A stretch of 64,000 bases of DNA from Corbicula japonica (lineage: Eukaryota; Mollusca; Bivalvia; Venerida; Cyrenidae), in assembly GCA_038501625.1 (NCBI GenBank), contig JAZAYU010000009.1, positions 186,001 to 250,000 of the forward strand, read 5' to 3'. The translations under genes and the position numbers were made by a program. Below the pieces are notes generated by a model. It was given only the letters and a program-made list of their open reading frames with translations. It was not told the origin of the DNA and did no database searches. Below are positions 1-11,115 of the stretch, piece by piece. Position 1 is the stretch's first letter; each line of letters starts with the position of its first letter.

Positions 1-889
1 ACTTCATGGATAAACGCTGTTTGTCTTTGAACAGATAGTCAATATGGTTTTAGGAGCAAAAAGTACTGTTAATTGTATTTTGGCATTTTCTTTTTATTTA
101 TAATTAATACGGTTATTAAAATAATTAACGTAGATAACATTGTGCATTTGTAGATTTTAGAAAGGCATTAAGGTTGTATGTCGAAATTAAATATGGTTTT
201 AATTATTGCAATATGGTGCTTACTCTAAGCTTGTTAATAATATTATGTTGCAGAACTTATAAGAAACGTTTTTATTGCATGTTCGCGTAAAGTTTGAGTA
301 TACAGAATTCTTTGAGAGCCATGTAGGTATAAACAAGGTGACATTTTGTCTCTGTTTAATTTTGTTTTTATAAATTCTATGGAGAAAATAGATCTCTGCA
401 GATGATGGTGATGTCTGAAGTTTAGGGTTTCAGTAAGATTCAGGATTCATAGTGGAGTTAAAATGTTTTAAAAATTTATTGTAACTTGTAATGATGCGGT
501 TAACATTGAGTTGGCAAGATTTCAATAAAGTTTGTGTTGACAGATAAGAATTATTAAATACCAATCGAAGATAAGAAACAAACATGATTCTTTGATGTTT
601 AATAAGAAAACTTCCAGAGATGAGTTTTGGAGTACATGTAGTGTAAAAGTAAAACAGCTATTACATGGTTTTGGATTTTCATGCATACATGTTTGAATTA
701 GATATCGTTTCTTAATTGCAGATTAAAACGTTGTTGGGCGATAATACGATATTGATTTGCAATTTTAGTATAATCATCAATATTTGATTGCTATGTTACT
801 TTTAAAACACAATTTCATTCCCTTACATGCATAAATAACAACATACTTCGGGTTTGACAAGATATGAAATATATAAAGTATGAAGGTCA
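1..889. other. AT-rich stretch without recognised gene
   Basis: No open frame with recognisable protein content and no clear repeat was seen. It is AT-rich intergenic DNA. Confidence 0.5.
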
Positions 890-1135
890 TAGACAACGGG
901 TATTAGTTTTTATGCCTCTACAAAGTGGGAGGCATATAGAGTTGCACTCGTCCGTCCGTACGTCAGTGCGTACGTCTCCCAAACCTTTTGGCATCAAGTC
1001 CTCATTAACTATCGGGAGGATTTCTTTCAAACTTGCAAAGATGATCAACCAGGATGTTTAGCTAATCGTGAAGGAATGTTTGGCCTTTTGTTACAAATGT
1101 TGGTGTAGCAGTGGGGGCATCACTGTCCGAGGACA
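890..1135 (+). repeat. Dispersed repeat, copy 1 (partner at 61848-62100)
   Basis: This block begins near a TGGGAGGCATATAGAG-like segment, passes through GTCCGTCCGTACGT, a stretch reading TTTTGGCATCAAGTCCTC, and ends near a GTAGCAGTGGGGGCATCA segment followed by GGACACA. The same succession of words occurs in the same orientation at about 61848-62100. That makes it a dispersed repeat family. The short open frame across it is not a gene. Confidence 0.7.
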
Positions 1136-1376
1136 CATTCCTGTTAATATTTCCACTCTGCAGAGATGTATGCACGAAATATCCACAAAAACCTATAGTA
1201 ATGGGTCAGATAGGTAGATATGCACATTTATTTCATGTACTTTTAAAAATAATATTATATTCATTTTTGGATACTGACCAAAGATATGCCTGTTTTTCGC
1301 CGAACATTGGCGACTTTGTCACGTTATTTCTCAGTTTTCTACGACATGCTTACTGTACAACAGGTCTTATATTTTC

Positions 1377-1689
1377 ACACTGGACATAGCTTTCGCACTA
1401 ACGACACCTCTATCGCGCCAACAACGAATTTCTATCGCGTATAAATATGGCGGATTTCTTGGCAAAAGAGCGTCACCGCAGTAAGTTTACACGTCCTACT
1501 TTAGATGATGATACAATTGCAAGGGACTCCGTCACCATTCTAGTTTTTGTTTGCATCACTGGAAAATGCAAACAATCAGTAAGGTTTGTGCATTTTCTAG
1601 TGAAACAAACAGAAACTAGAATGGTGAGTGGTACTTTGTGACGCTCTTTTGCCACGAAATTCGCCATCAAAATGCGTTATGTCCAGTGT
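1377..1689. mobile_element. Hairpin MITE, 313 bp
   Basis: The outer ends are inverted copies of ACACTGGACATA. Inside, a segment from ATGGCGGATTTCTTGGCAAA (1447) is the reverse complement, with mismatches, of the segment ending near 1668, and an inner pair around CATTCTAGTTT / AAACTAGAATG also folds back. The whole unit can form a long hairpin and codes for nothing. It is most like a foldback MITE. The open frames on both strands are palindromic shadows of each other. Confidence 0.7.
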
Positions 1690-2136
1690 AATTTTGCTTT
1701 GTTTTTCATATTATGTTACGTTTTTTTTTCTTTGCATTTGTTTATTTCCCCGACATGTCAAATATGTTTATTAGCAATTAACTAACGGACTCTTTCACTT
1801 GATTAGTACAGGTTTAAATCTGAACTTGCGGAACGTTTAGAGGTGTTAAACAAATCAAAATTTGCAACTGGTAGTTTATCACCTCTGACTTGGGTTTGCG
1901 AGTTCCGTCCCCCGTTTATCCAACTCCAGTTATTTCGACTAGATAGTTTCGAAAAAGAGGTAGCTTGTAATAATATGTAAAATATAATATAAAACAATGC
2001 ATGGCATTTATTTATTTAATGCAACAAAAATATAAAAACATTAAAAAACATGACGTTAATATAAAATAATAAAAATAACGTCCATCAAATTGTAAAAATG
2101 ACTTATATAAACCTTTAACGATAACTCAAATAGAAG

Positions 2137-2245
2137 TAGCAGCAGTGGTGATGATACTTTTTCAATACTAACATGATACTACTACTACTACTTCTTTATT
2201 ACTAATAGTAGCAGTAATAGTAGCAGCAGCAGAAGTAGATTTATT
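2137..2245. repeat. Degenerate TAC/GTA trinucleotide repeat
   Basis: A run of imperfect TAC, AGC and TAG/GTA triplets, partly self-complementary (TACTACTACTACT against AGTAGCAGTAATAGTAG). Confidence 0.75.
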
Positions 2246-2464
2246 ACTAATTTTATCAAAGAAAAAACAAATATAAATGTAGTTAGAATGAATTGAATAC
2301 ATCTTAATAAGTAACATGTCAGTTATTCTTCAAGACGAAGGAGACAAAGAGCTGAATACACTTAACATTTCATTACAAAGCGATCATAGTACATGCCACC
2401 ATCGAGTATCCTGAACGGGGACACACGTTTTTATCAATAAGTTCAGTAGGTTATACACTGATAA

Positions 2465-3859
2465 TCAAATCGCAAATTTAGCCGCCTGTTTGTTAACTAA
2501 ACGATTAATTTGGTCGAAACTAATTGGCGATTCGACAGCAGAAAATGTTTCACTAAGTGCAGAACGTGCACCAGCACCAGAACCTGTAGCAACACTTCCG
2601 CTTATATCCGCATGAGGAACTATTGCCATGGCAACATCGGGAGATGTTATTGTTCCACTAGCAGAACCATGGCTCACTGCAGCACTGTCAAACACAGGCA
2701 ACCTCCTCCTACCGCCTGATATTCCCCGCAGTGACCCTGAACGAGCAGCAGCCATAGCTGATTCAAACTTGGATCTAAATGATGATAGCGAAGTTTCACT
2801 CATTACCGATTTTTTCGGTACTGACGGTTCACTCAACGTCGTACTGTCCGGACCTTTTACAAATACTTTCCGGACCTCTGCCAAAGATTTTGCTGCTGCA
2901 ATAGCTTTAGCACCACTTGTCGCTTCATCAAGAGGAATATTGTTTCGTAATAATTGCATCGACATTGCACCAGCAGATCGAAGTTTATTAAACACATTTT
3001 GTGTTATCTGATCTTTATTAATAGGATCACCTGCTGCTTTAGCGTTTAGTATTTCTTGTTCCACATCTTTTGAGAATGCTTTTAATGACATTTCTTCTCG
3101 TGCTCCGCCGATGATGGCATCAATAAGACGCTGTGGATCAGAAAGTGGGATATACTGGCCACCGGTAACATACGCTAATCCCATAAAGAAGTCCTTGTAA
3201 GGAACAATGGGCGGTTCGCATCCAACGGTGTACATAGTGACACCAATTTTGATAAGTTCACGTGTTAGTTCAATAGGGTCGTGCCCCTTTGGGCAACCAT
3301 CTGGAAACGAACTATCTTCTGATGGAGAAAGACCGTGTGGAGGAGCATCTGATATAAGAACTCCTATTTTTACTGCGACAGGACGCCATGATAGTTTAGT
3401 TGCCTCGTACAAAGCATCTGCTATAGCTTCCGGTTTATCACCGCCACCTTGAGCATTCGCTGAATCAAGCCAAGACTTCATGACCGATACTGATGGCGTA
3501 AAATCATGCGTTCTTATGACAAAAGTGTGGTCCTGTGGCGGATGGTCTCTATATTCTATAAGTCCCAAATGAACATCACTCGCAGAATTTAATGTTATTT
3601 CATCTACAAATCTCCTTATGTTAGTTCGCACATTTTCTATATATGGTGACATACTTCCGGTAGAATCCATGATAAATACCACATCGAGTTGCGAAGGCGT
3701 CACAATCGGCTTCTCGGCCGTCTTGCAGCCCGTACATCCCACTGGAGGATCGATCCTAGCCCTGTCAAGTACGAAGGCTGGGTTCAGTTCTACAACAGCT
3801 AGAACACAACCGCACAGACATATAGCTAAAATACAACCGTTTATAAATGGATTCTTCAT
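2465..3859 (-). CDS. Secreted vWA-domain protein, tandem copy A
   Basis: The product has 464 residues, counted from the ATG of M-K-N-P-F; the open frame runs further upstream without another ATG. Residues 1-24 form a hydrophobic signal peptide. The vWA domain begins at about residue 58 (LDVVFIMDSTGSM), so the MIDAS motif is D65-S-T-G-S69, as in the vWA of alpha-kinase/hemicentin-type proteins. A GGGDKPEA segment and an ISDAPPHG strand, both typical of that subfamily, follow. The second half is an Ala/Ser-rich region ending in SFDQINRLVNKQ. No transmembrane helix was seen. The gene is intronless and has the same orientation as copies B and C. The likely role is metal-dependent extracellular adhesion or ligand binding, which is inferred; no substrate can be named. 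Confidence 0.9.
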   Translation of the reverse strand: MKNPFINGCILAICLCGCVLAVVELNPAFVLDRARIDPPVGCTGCKTAEKPIVTPSQLDVVFIMDSTGSMSPYIENVRTNIRRFVDEITLNSASDVHLGLIEYRDHPPQDHTFVIRTHDFTPSVSVMKSWLDSANAQGGGDKPEAIADALYEATKLSWRPVAVKIGVLISDAPPHGLSPSEDSSFPDGCPKGHDPIELTRELIKIGVTMYTVGCEPPIVPYKDFFMGLAYVTGGQYIPLSDPQRLIDAIIGGAREEMSLKAFSKDVEQEILNAKAAGDPINKDQITQNVFNKLRSAGAMSMQLLRNNIPLDEATSGAKAIAAAKSLAEVRKVFVKGPDSTTLSEPSVPKKSVMSETSLSSFRSKFESAMAAARSGSLRGISGGRRRLPVFDSAAVSHGSASGTITSPDVAMAIVPHADISGSVATGSGAGARSALSETFSAVESPISFDQINRLVNKQAAKFAI

Positions 3860-3908
3860 TTTAAAACGAAGGAAATGCAACAACAAGAAGTGTTTTACTT
3901 TAATTCAG

Positions 3909-3916
3909 TTTATATA
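3909..3916 (-). promoter_or_regulatory. TATA-like box of vWA copy A
   Basis: TATATAAA on the minus strand, 50 bases upstream of the start codon. The other two vWA genes and the secreted gene at 44-46 kb have TATA-like boxes at 55-69 bases. Confidence 0.5.
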
Positions 3917-6218
3917 ATAGTCTTCTAATAAGCTGACCAAAACTGTGAAAATTTCATCTGAAATGTTATTTATAGTTTTTCCATGAAAACTTTTTGATTT
4001 CGCAATCATGTACTGTCTAGCGTGAAAAAGCTCCATTCTAATTCATCACCAGATGACAAACTTATTATTTATAAACTAATGCAAATGGCAAATGCACTTT
4101 CATCGAACGTAAATATATTTATTTTTAATACAAAAATACGTAAATTGCGGTAAAACAGTATCAACAGTTATATATATGCTGTTATGCATCATCATAACAG
4201 TGTACGTCATTAAAATATTTACATTTAAAGCGAACAATTAACTCATTCTAGATTAAAATGAACAGTAGCAGAAATACACAAATTTTAAAGAGACAATCGT
4301 CATTAAAAGAAAGGGTTTTCTTTGTATATTGATAACATTCTTCGAACTTGAACAGAGGGGTTGGGATACAAAAATTCAGAACTGTTTGCCTTATTCAACT
4401 AAAATGCCTTTTGATAAATCGTGTGTACGGTATCATATATCATATAAGTGTAAAACACATTATAAAAACAAAACAAAAACAACAACAACAAAAAAGAAGA
4501 AAAAACCTATCGAACGATCGATAATAAACAAGCAGTGTGGGCCGTATGTTGTTTTTTTTTTCAAAGTTTTCCGTGAAGACTGGTTTCCGTGGTATGCCTG
4601 TTTTATGCTCGTCTTGAATATTATTAATAATTCAATAATAGAATGTTCTCGTGACGAGTCGTGTGAAAAAGCGATTAAAACGTGCAATGTTTAGACGTTT
4701 GATCATGAAAACAGCAAAACAATATTTAATTTATCAATCTTTTCTGCATTAGTGTCCATAAAGTTTACTGGACATTTTAAATATGTTTAACCGGATTTTT
4801 GTTATCACACATCGTGTAATATTTTATGAGGTTAAGCGTTTTACGGGTTAAAGTATTTAGCGATTTTTATTACGTTTAGCGGAAAACTTTATTGCATCCC
4901 AATCAATGATTTGCAGTGACACTGACAATTTTTACATAATATTTTTTTTTAATTCTAAGTTGTAAAATAGATTGGTAATTTACAATACAACTACATAAAC
5001 AGAATTTTAACGTGAAAGTTTGCGCATCATGAAAAATGTTATTTAATATTAGAATGTTAGCTAGGCAAGCCACTGGCACTTTTCTAGTTTTCATCTATGA
5101 CGTCTTAAACCGTAAGGATATTGTATATTCGAGCTAAAATGTAAGCTGACAGCTGCAGTGCTGTTAAGTGCGAAACATTAACGTTGTTACATGCAGCACC
5201 ATTTCAAGATGCGAATAATAATTCATTCAGTCTTTTTCACTTACAAATTTTCAATTTCTTATAATTCAATATCACAGTGCCGTTGTTTTGCCCTATACCG
5301 GATGTAAATAGTCCCCCGTACATTCAATAAGTGCTGTTATCAATTAACGTCCTTCCTGTTACTTAATAAATAATATTATTGTTATGTTGCTTCAAATATT
5401 TTAATTGGTTGTTTTAAATATCGCACGCATAACATCTTTGGATATTATTCAGACACACACAGGACACAACTCTGCCTTGAACGTTTTGTTTGAAACGCAG
5501 GATTTATATTTTCATACCTTCTGTTGTTGAAATTCAACTCGTTCACTGATTTCATTCTTTTATCTGGGGACCATTGGACGGTGACCATACAATAATATTT
5601 ATTTTAATCGCTCCATGTTCATTGTAATGACCACACTATTGCTTTTGATGGATCAAAACTTGTACCGTTACTCGTGTAGAAACTGAGATGCGTTCTAGGC
5701 GGCGTGGCATGCATGGTATATGAATTTCGATAACAGCCCATTAAGAGGTCGCAAACATTGCAAGTGGCGAAAACTGTCAAAAATTTCAAAAATGAATTTT
5801 GGGGGAAATACTTATTGCCACCTAGAATTTAGTAAAGAAATGTATTTAGCTATGGATGTAGTTAATGTTTGCAAGCCCAATTAAGTCTAAATCATGTTCT
5901 AATTACCAAGCACATACTAAAACAAAAGAAAAACCGATTGCATGAGAACTCTGAAATTCATGGACAATATACCAAAGCAACTCATATCTGAAATAAGTAA
6001 ATGCTGGTCTACAATGTTTAGTGCCAAATCGTTGAAATAATGTTAGTGTTTTCAAGAAAGTCAAGGACAGTTTAAATTATATCGCTTTAAAGACTATGAA
6101 ATACCTGGCATGATTGTGTAAATGGCTACCAAGTAGGAAATCATTAATATGTTCTTTTATTTTGTCAATGAATGCATAACAAATAGAGGTTTAGATGTGT
6201 GGCACTGTTAAGAAAATA
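3917..6218. other. Intergenic, no gene recognised
   Basis: AT-rich DNA with poly-A/T runs. Weak, diverged pieces of the GAGCC-type dispersed repeat family lie at about 5270-5350 and 5490-5720 (GTACATTCAATAAGTGCTG; TTTTATCTGGGGACCATT). The short open frames at 4.3-4.7 kb and 4.9-5.1 kb overlap on both strands in simple sequence and have no protein character. Confidence 0.5.
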
Positions 6219-7437
6219 CACTGGTCAAAAGTTCTAAGTGCACGCTTTTTAATTTTGAATATCTTAAAGTAGACTTATTCAAATTGAATGAAAGTTTGAC
6301 TTGTTAATAATGATCAAACAATAATAATTTTTTGAAAACCGTGCATATGTTTTACATTTTACGTCATCCGCGTCGGCATACACTTTTTATGCATTATCCC
6401 CGTGCGGCAAGTGAAATTTATTTTTTTTACAATCGTTTTTGTTTTTCACATGTTCACCGACTCCAGACAAACACGAAAAACACACCAACAAATTGTAACC
6501 ATGGAATGGTTGACGTCAGCAGACAACGACATTGCCGTCGAAATTCTTTTCACAGGCACAACTTCAAATTTGTTGTAAAAAATCTTGACGGTTGTCGTAA
6601 ATGTAAAAGAAATACCTTATTTTTGCATATTTTATTAATTTAAGAAGAAAATCAAACGATATTATTTTCTAGATTGATTACGTTGCTTACGTTGAACGCT
6701 GATGTTACTCAATTACGTTATTAAATATTTACGTAAAACAACATAAACTCGAAAAAAATAAGTGTGACATTTGTTGGATAAGTGTCCAATAAATAAAAAT
6801 TTAAAACTAAAATTTATAGAAATTCAATAAACTTCAAAATCGAATTATTCGAAAATGACGATTATTTGGTCAAAAGGCGTATCCGAAAACTGGTCAATTT
6901 TACCGAAATGAATACATTTGTTTTCGTTTGGAAAGGCTGTTACACATCTATCATAGAAAATTGTATCATCCCAAACTGCTAGACAATTCAAAAACTTTTG
7001 GCACAAAACATTGTGTGAAAAATGGAATTTTCTCCTTGAAATCCTGTAAAAACGTCATGGATAAAATAAAGTTGAGTGTGTTGGCTCATCGTGCCCAGCA
7101 GACCATTACAAAGCTACAGGAAGCTATTTTAGTGCAATGGAATGGCAAACTACAGTATTTCCTTTAAATTTGTATGAAATTTAAATTATACCGAGATGAG
7201 AAAACGATCACAAATGATAGCCGATGCAATGATAATTAACTTGAGAATTGCTTTCTCAGAACAAGTGACCTAAACTATTATTATTTTTTAATCTGGTTAA
7301 GCAGACTTAAAAGTTTTGGTGTGCTTTGATAGAATATTGATTCTTCTTCATTGTAATTGACACTATTTTGAAAGATTCAATAAAATAATTGGAAAAATAA
7401 CATTTATCAAGTGTGCACTTAGAACTTTTGACTAGAC
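6219..7437 (+). mobile_element. Degenerate Tc1/mariner-like element, copy 1
   Basis: The ends are inverted repeats (CACTGGTCAAAAGTTCTAAG, and its complement at the right end with the last bases mutated), flanked by TA. A twin of almost the same sequence and length lies at 21534-22754. Inside, a short frame reads LTSADNDIAV, resembling the N-terminus of Tc1-type transposases, and a second frame (6928-7167) ends in QQTITKLQEAILVQWN, like a Tc1 C-terminus. The central transposase with its DDE residues is missing, so this is a non-autonomous remnant. The transposase assignment is tentative; the TIR/TA structure is clear. Confidence 0.75.
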
Positions 7438-7470
7438 TAAGTGTATATACATTTTGAGTAATAATACAGT

Positions 7471-7905
7471 GTTAATGATTCTTGTTGTTACCGATGTTGT
7501 TGTTCATGAAGATGATATATTCCAAGTATTAAGTGAATAGGACCAGTACTTTAAAAGTAATAGGCAACATTCAGTTGCATGTTAAAATTGCATTTGAAAG
7601 GTAGATAACTCATAAAATAGTCATACATGAGTTATCATTCTTGTTGTTAGCGATGACGTTGTTCATAAGGTGAATAGGACAAGTTACTTCAAAGTTAAAG
7701 TCAACTTTAAGTTTAATGTTAAAGTTGGATTTGAAAGGGGCCTAACTAAAATAGTCAAACAGGAGTTATGATTCTTGTAGTAACTGATCTTGTTATTCAT
7801 GAAAATGATATATTCCAAGTGAATAGGACAAGACCTCATACTTTCAAAGTTATAGGCAACATTAAGTTTCACGTTAAAGGTGGGGGCCTACCGGACGATG
7901 CCGAT
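7471..7905. repeat. Tandem repeat, about three units of 150-165 bp
   Basis: Three imperfect units begin near 7478, 7637 and 7768, each with 'GATTCTTGT.GTTA..GAT' and later 'GTGAATAGGAC' and a 'TTAAAGTT' segment. The array ends near CCGGACGATGCCGATGA. Confidence 0.65.
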
Positions 7906-8168
7906 GACTACGTAGCCCGACAATAGGATCTTTATGTGTCTACCTTCTATCTCAGGCGACACAAAAACACTTAGATACAAAATGAACAAATAATGTAATA
8001 AAGTAAGATTTATTGTCAAATCTACTTCATGATTAACTGCCATAATAAAACACGTAGTTTATTGAACCAAATGCATACGTCTTATTTGGTTGATTTAGAA
8101 AGCTTGTAAATGTTCAACAAACTAAACATTTACACAGTTTTGGGCAAACTTTCTGAAACTTTTTTTTA

Positions 8169-8530
8169 TTAATCTGAAAATACCGCATTGAAGGTTCCAT
8201 GTTCACCGCCATATGCATACCATCGTTTGGGATGGACTAAAATTGTACTGTTTATTGGTGTAAATATTGAGTTGCGTTCAACCCGGGGCTAGGCGTGGGC
8301 AGTAATTTGCATTTTCATTACTGTCCATGAACAGGCTCAATCAAACCGAGCCTGCAATCTCGTATTTTCATATTTGTCGTGTTCGATGGCTTTCAAAGTT
8401 CCCTTTTCATCTATTTCAATATCACAGTAGCGTTGTTTGTGCCGTGTGGCGGCTGTAAAAAGTCTCCCCGTACATTCAATCAGTGCTGTTATCAGTTACG
8501 TCCTTTGAAGATCGTTGAGCACGATACTTA
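8169..8530 (+). repeat. GAGCC-type dispersed repeat
   Basis: The core carries CAATCAAACCGAGCCTGCAA, then CGTGTTCGATGGCTTTCAAA and GTTCCCTTTTCATCTATTT. The segment 8169-8420 recurs almost exactly at 9788-10040. Other copies lie at 10240-10540 (inverted), 13360-13485, 31790-31870, 50440-50580, 52970-53125 and 56395-56490 (inverted). It is a noncoding interspersed family, probably a non-autonomous transposon. Confidence 0.7.
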
Positions 8531-8802
8531 TGTACAAAGTTAATAGTACTTCTAAAAACACTTTTTGTTTTTATATTTCGGCCAGTTTAAAGATAGGTGG
8601 TTTCAATATCTCAGCCAATAAGGTTTTGGATATTGTCCAATCATCCCCAAGGATATACTTCCTGCTTTTTAAATTTTGCCTTTGGCGTTGTCTGTGATAC
8701 GCAGGATTTATATTCTAAGATCCCCTATCAAAATTCTATTCTGTTTAGTTCCGCCTATTGTTTTCTCGTTTAGGGCAAACCCATTCTTTTATCTGGGGAC
8801 CA

Positions 8803-9754
8803 AACCAAAGTCCTTCTCCAGGCAAACAAGTACAAGTCGCTCCCAGATCACCCCATGGGGAACAGGCTTAAGGGATTCACCAAGAACCGCCTTAAGCGCT
8901 CCAGCTTTGTACATGAAACAAAGGAGCTGAATAGAGAATATGCCTCTGAACTAAACATACAGACAATGGACCCATGTATATACAGATGGGTGAGCCACTG
9001 GAGCTATTAAGGATGGTGGCGCTGGTATTCATATAACATTCCCGTCAGGCCAGAAATCGGCCCATTAAATTGCCACTGGGAAACACTGTAGCAACTACAG
9101 AGCAGAGACTGAAGCGCTCATGAAGGCAGTCTCTCTGATTGAAGACTCAGCAGAAGAGGTAACCTCTGTAGTTTTCCTCACAGACGCAAGATCAGTTCTG
9201 GAGGCTCTGCAAAGCAACAATGTTCCTGAACTAGCACAAGCCGTGAACACGCTTGGGTCTTCGCGCAATGTTGCCCTTCAGTGGATACCATCTCACTGTG
9301 AAGTGCCCGGAAATGAGGAGGCTGACAAGCTGGCTAGGCTAGGAGCCCAGTTAGAGCAACCAGATAACAAGGTGACATACAAGGAGAAAGCCACCATCAT
9401 TAAGGCTTTCACAAAGACCAGACAGGAAGCAGATGCCTAATACATGTTAAACAGACCAGAGCAGGTGGTGATGGTGAGGCTACGCTCAGGGCATAACAGA
9501 CTGAATGCACACATGTGTAGGAAGTATAAAATTGGTGCCATCCCCAATATGTCCCTGCGGAGAAAAGGACCAGACTGCAGAGCACATCCTCCAACGATGT
9601 AAACGATACGACCAGGAGCGAGAAGCAACGTGGCCACAAGGTGCAACAACCCAGCAGAAACTGTATGGAGATGTTGACGACCTACGGAGGACCACAACTT
9701 TCATCGCGGATGCTGGAGTGGTCGTGTAGAGCGAACGCCAAGAAGAAGAAGAAG
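8803..9754 (+). mobile_element. 5'-truncated LINE with RNase H domain and target-site duplication
   Basis: The insert is flanked by ATCTGGGGACCA at 8791-8802 and 9755-9766. This is a 12-base target-site duplication, and the 3' end is an (AAG)n-like tail, so insertion by target-primed reverse transcription is well supported. It retains the 3' part of a LINE ORF: a linker, an RNase H domain and a terminal zinc-knuckle-like motif. Frames are broken by stops and shifts, so it is dead. It sits inside a dispersed repeat with a TTTTATCTGGGGACC target, also seen empty near 5560-5580. Confidence 0.85.
9120..9729 (+). pseudogene. LINE ORF2 remnant: RNase H plus Cys/His motif
   Basis: Frame 1 (9120-9440) shows FLTDARSVLEAL and WIPSHCEVPGNEEADKLAR, the conserved Asp and the H...N.EAD motif of RNase HI from I/Jockey-type LINEs. 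After a stop at 9438 the reading continues as MLNRPEQVVMVRLRSGHNRL, and a shifted frame (9505-9729) has CPCGEKDQTAEHILQRC, the usual C-terminal Cys/His knuckle. The upstream part (about 8803-9110) also reads as LINE protein with stops. The reverse transcriptase is absent because of 5' truncation. Confidence 0.85.
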
Positions 9755-9787
9755 ATCTGGGGACCATACGCCGCTGGACATGGAATG

Positions 9788-10045
9788 GTATTAATCTGAA
9801 AATACCGCATTGAAGGTTCCATGTTCACCGCCATATGCATACCATCGTTTAGGATGGACTAAAATTGTACTGTTTATTGGTGTAAATATTGAGTTGCGCT
9901 CAACCCGGGGCTAGGCGTCGTGGGCAGTAATTTGCATTTCCATTACTGTCAATGAACAGGCTCAATCAAACAGAATCTGCAATCTTGTCATATTTGTCGT
10001 GTTCGATGGCTTTCAAAGTTCCCTTTTCATCTATTTCTATACATT
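9788..10045 (+). repeat. GAGCC-type dispersed repeat, second copy
   Basis: A near-identical repetition of 8169-8420, starting ATTAATCTGAAAATACCGCA. The two copies are direct and flank the region that received the RNase H LINE. Confidence 0.75.
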
Positions 10046-10239
10046 GTACACAACACAACGTTTGATACCAATTTCGTCTGAACTTGTAAGGCGTGAAATC
10101 ATCACAGTCAGTCTCAGTAGACGACACTGTTAATATGTTCGGTTTATTTTTCCACTTAAAGTTCTGAAAATGGATTTAATAAGAACTTTAATTGACATTA
10201 AACTTGTCTTATTATTTAAACAAAAGTAATTTTAGAAGT

Positions 10240-10540
10240 ACTACTGACATAGTTAGTACATAAGTATTGTGCTTAATGACCTTTAATGGACGTAATTGAT
10301 AACTGATTGAATATACGGGGAGACTTTTTTCACCCGCCACACGGCATAAACAACGCTTCTGTAATATTGAAATAAATGAAAAGGGAACTTTGAAAGCCAC
10401 CGAACACGACAAGGCCACCGAACAGGACAACTATGAAAATATTCCAGGCTCGGTTTGATTGAGCCTATTCATGGACAGTAATGGAAATGCATATTACTGC
10501 CCATGCCGCCTAGCACCGGGTTTATTACGTAATAGCGAAA
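10240..10540 (-). repeat. GAGCC-type dispersed repeat, inverted copy
   Basis: The reverse complement of the family. It contains AAAAGGGAACTTTGAAAGCC and GGCTCGGTTTGATTGAGCC, in the order expected for a minus-strand copy. Confidence 0.7.
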
Positions 10541-10982
10541 AGTACACCGGGGTCCTGGTAGTATTGCCACCCAGATCAGGACTGTACTTCTCCAAGCGCT
10601 TGAAAAAGTGCATAGATCAATAAAGATCCTCTTCTAGTTAGAACGAGAAACAACGACGACAATAACGCAAAAATGATCAACTCTTATAACTTCGATGGAT
10701 TGAAGATCCTTGTTCTTTATTAATTACAAAAAACATTAAACAACAATATGTTTATAACAAATTTTGAAACTTGTTATTTAAATGCCTTTTGATATAAACA
10801 CAATTGTAAAAAAATATATTTGTTATTGACAAAAGCTAAAATTTAGATATAACCTTTAAAAAAGCCCGAACAGACACACAGCACACATATATACGCAAGC
10901 ATTTCAACTCAAAAACATTGTGAAAATGAAAAGTCATCAGCAAACTGTTTCTTTTGTAACAGAAACAATGATATTGTTTATA

Positions 10983-11063
10983 CTGGGGAGCGAACCCGCA
11001 CCGTCAGAGCGCAGCGCCTTGCCATAAGATAAGTTACAGTCCCTGCCAGACGGCACTCCCACG
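10983..11063 (-). repeat. tRNA-like sequence (SINE-type or tRNA pseudogene)
   Basis: On the minus strand a GGTGCGGGTTCGCTCCCC segment resembles a T-arm/B box. No foldable acceptor stem was found. It is best read as a tRNA-derived fragment. Confidence 0.3.
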
Positions 11064-11115
11064 TCGTCTATCGGTAAGAGACGTGAAAATTCCTATGCGT
11101 GGAGATTTCTTTATG

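Noticed and set aside
2510..3917. Plus-strand open frames opposite vWA copy A (and 11693-12127 opposite copy B)
   Set aside because: They are antisense shadows of well-supported coding sequence, with no signal peptide or domain of their own.
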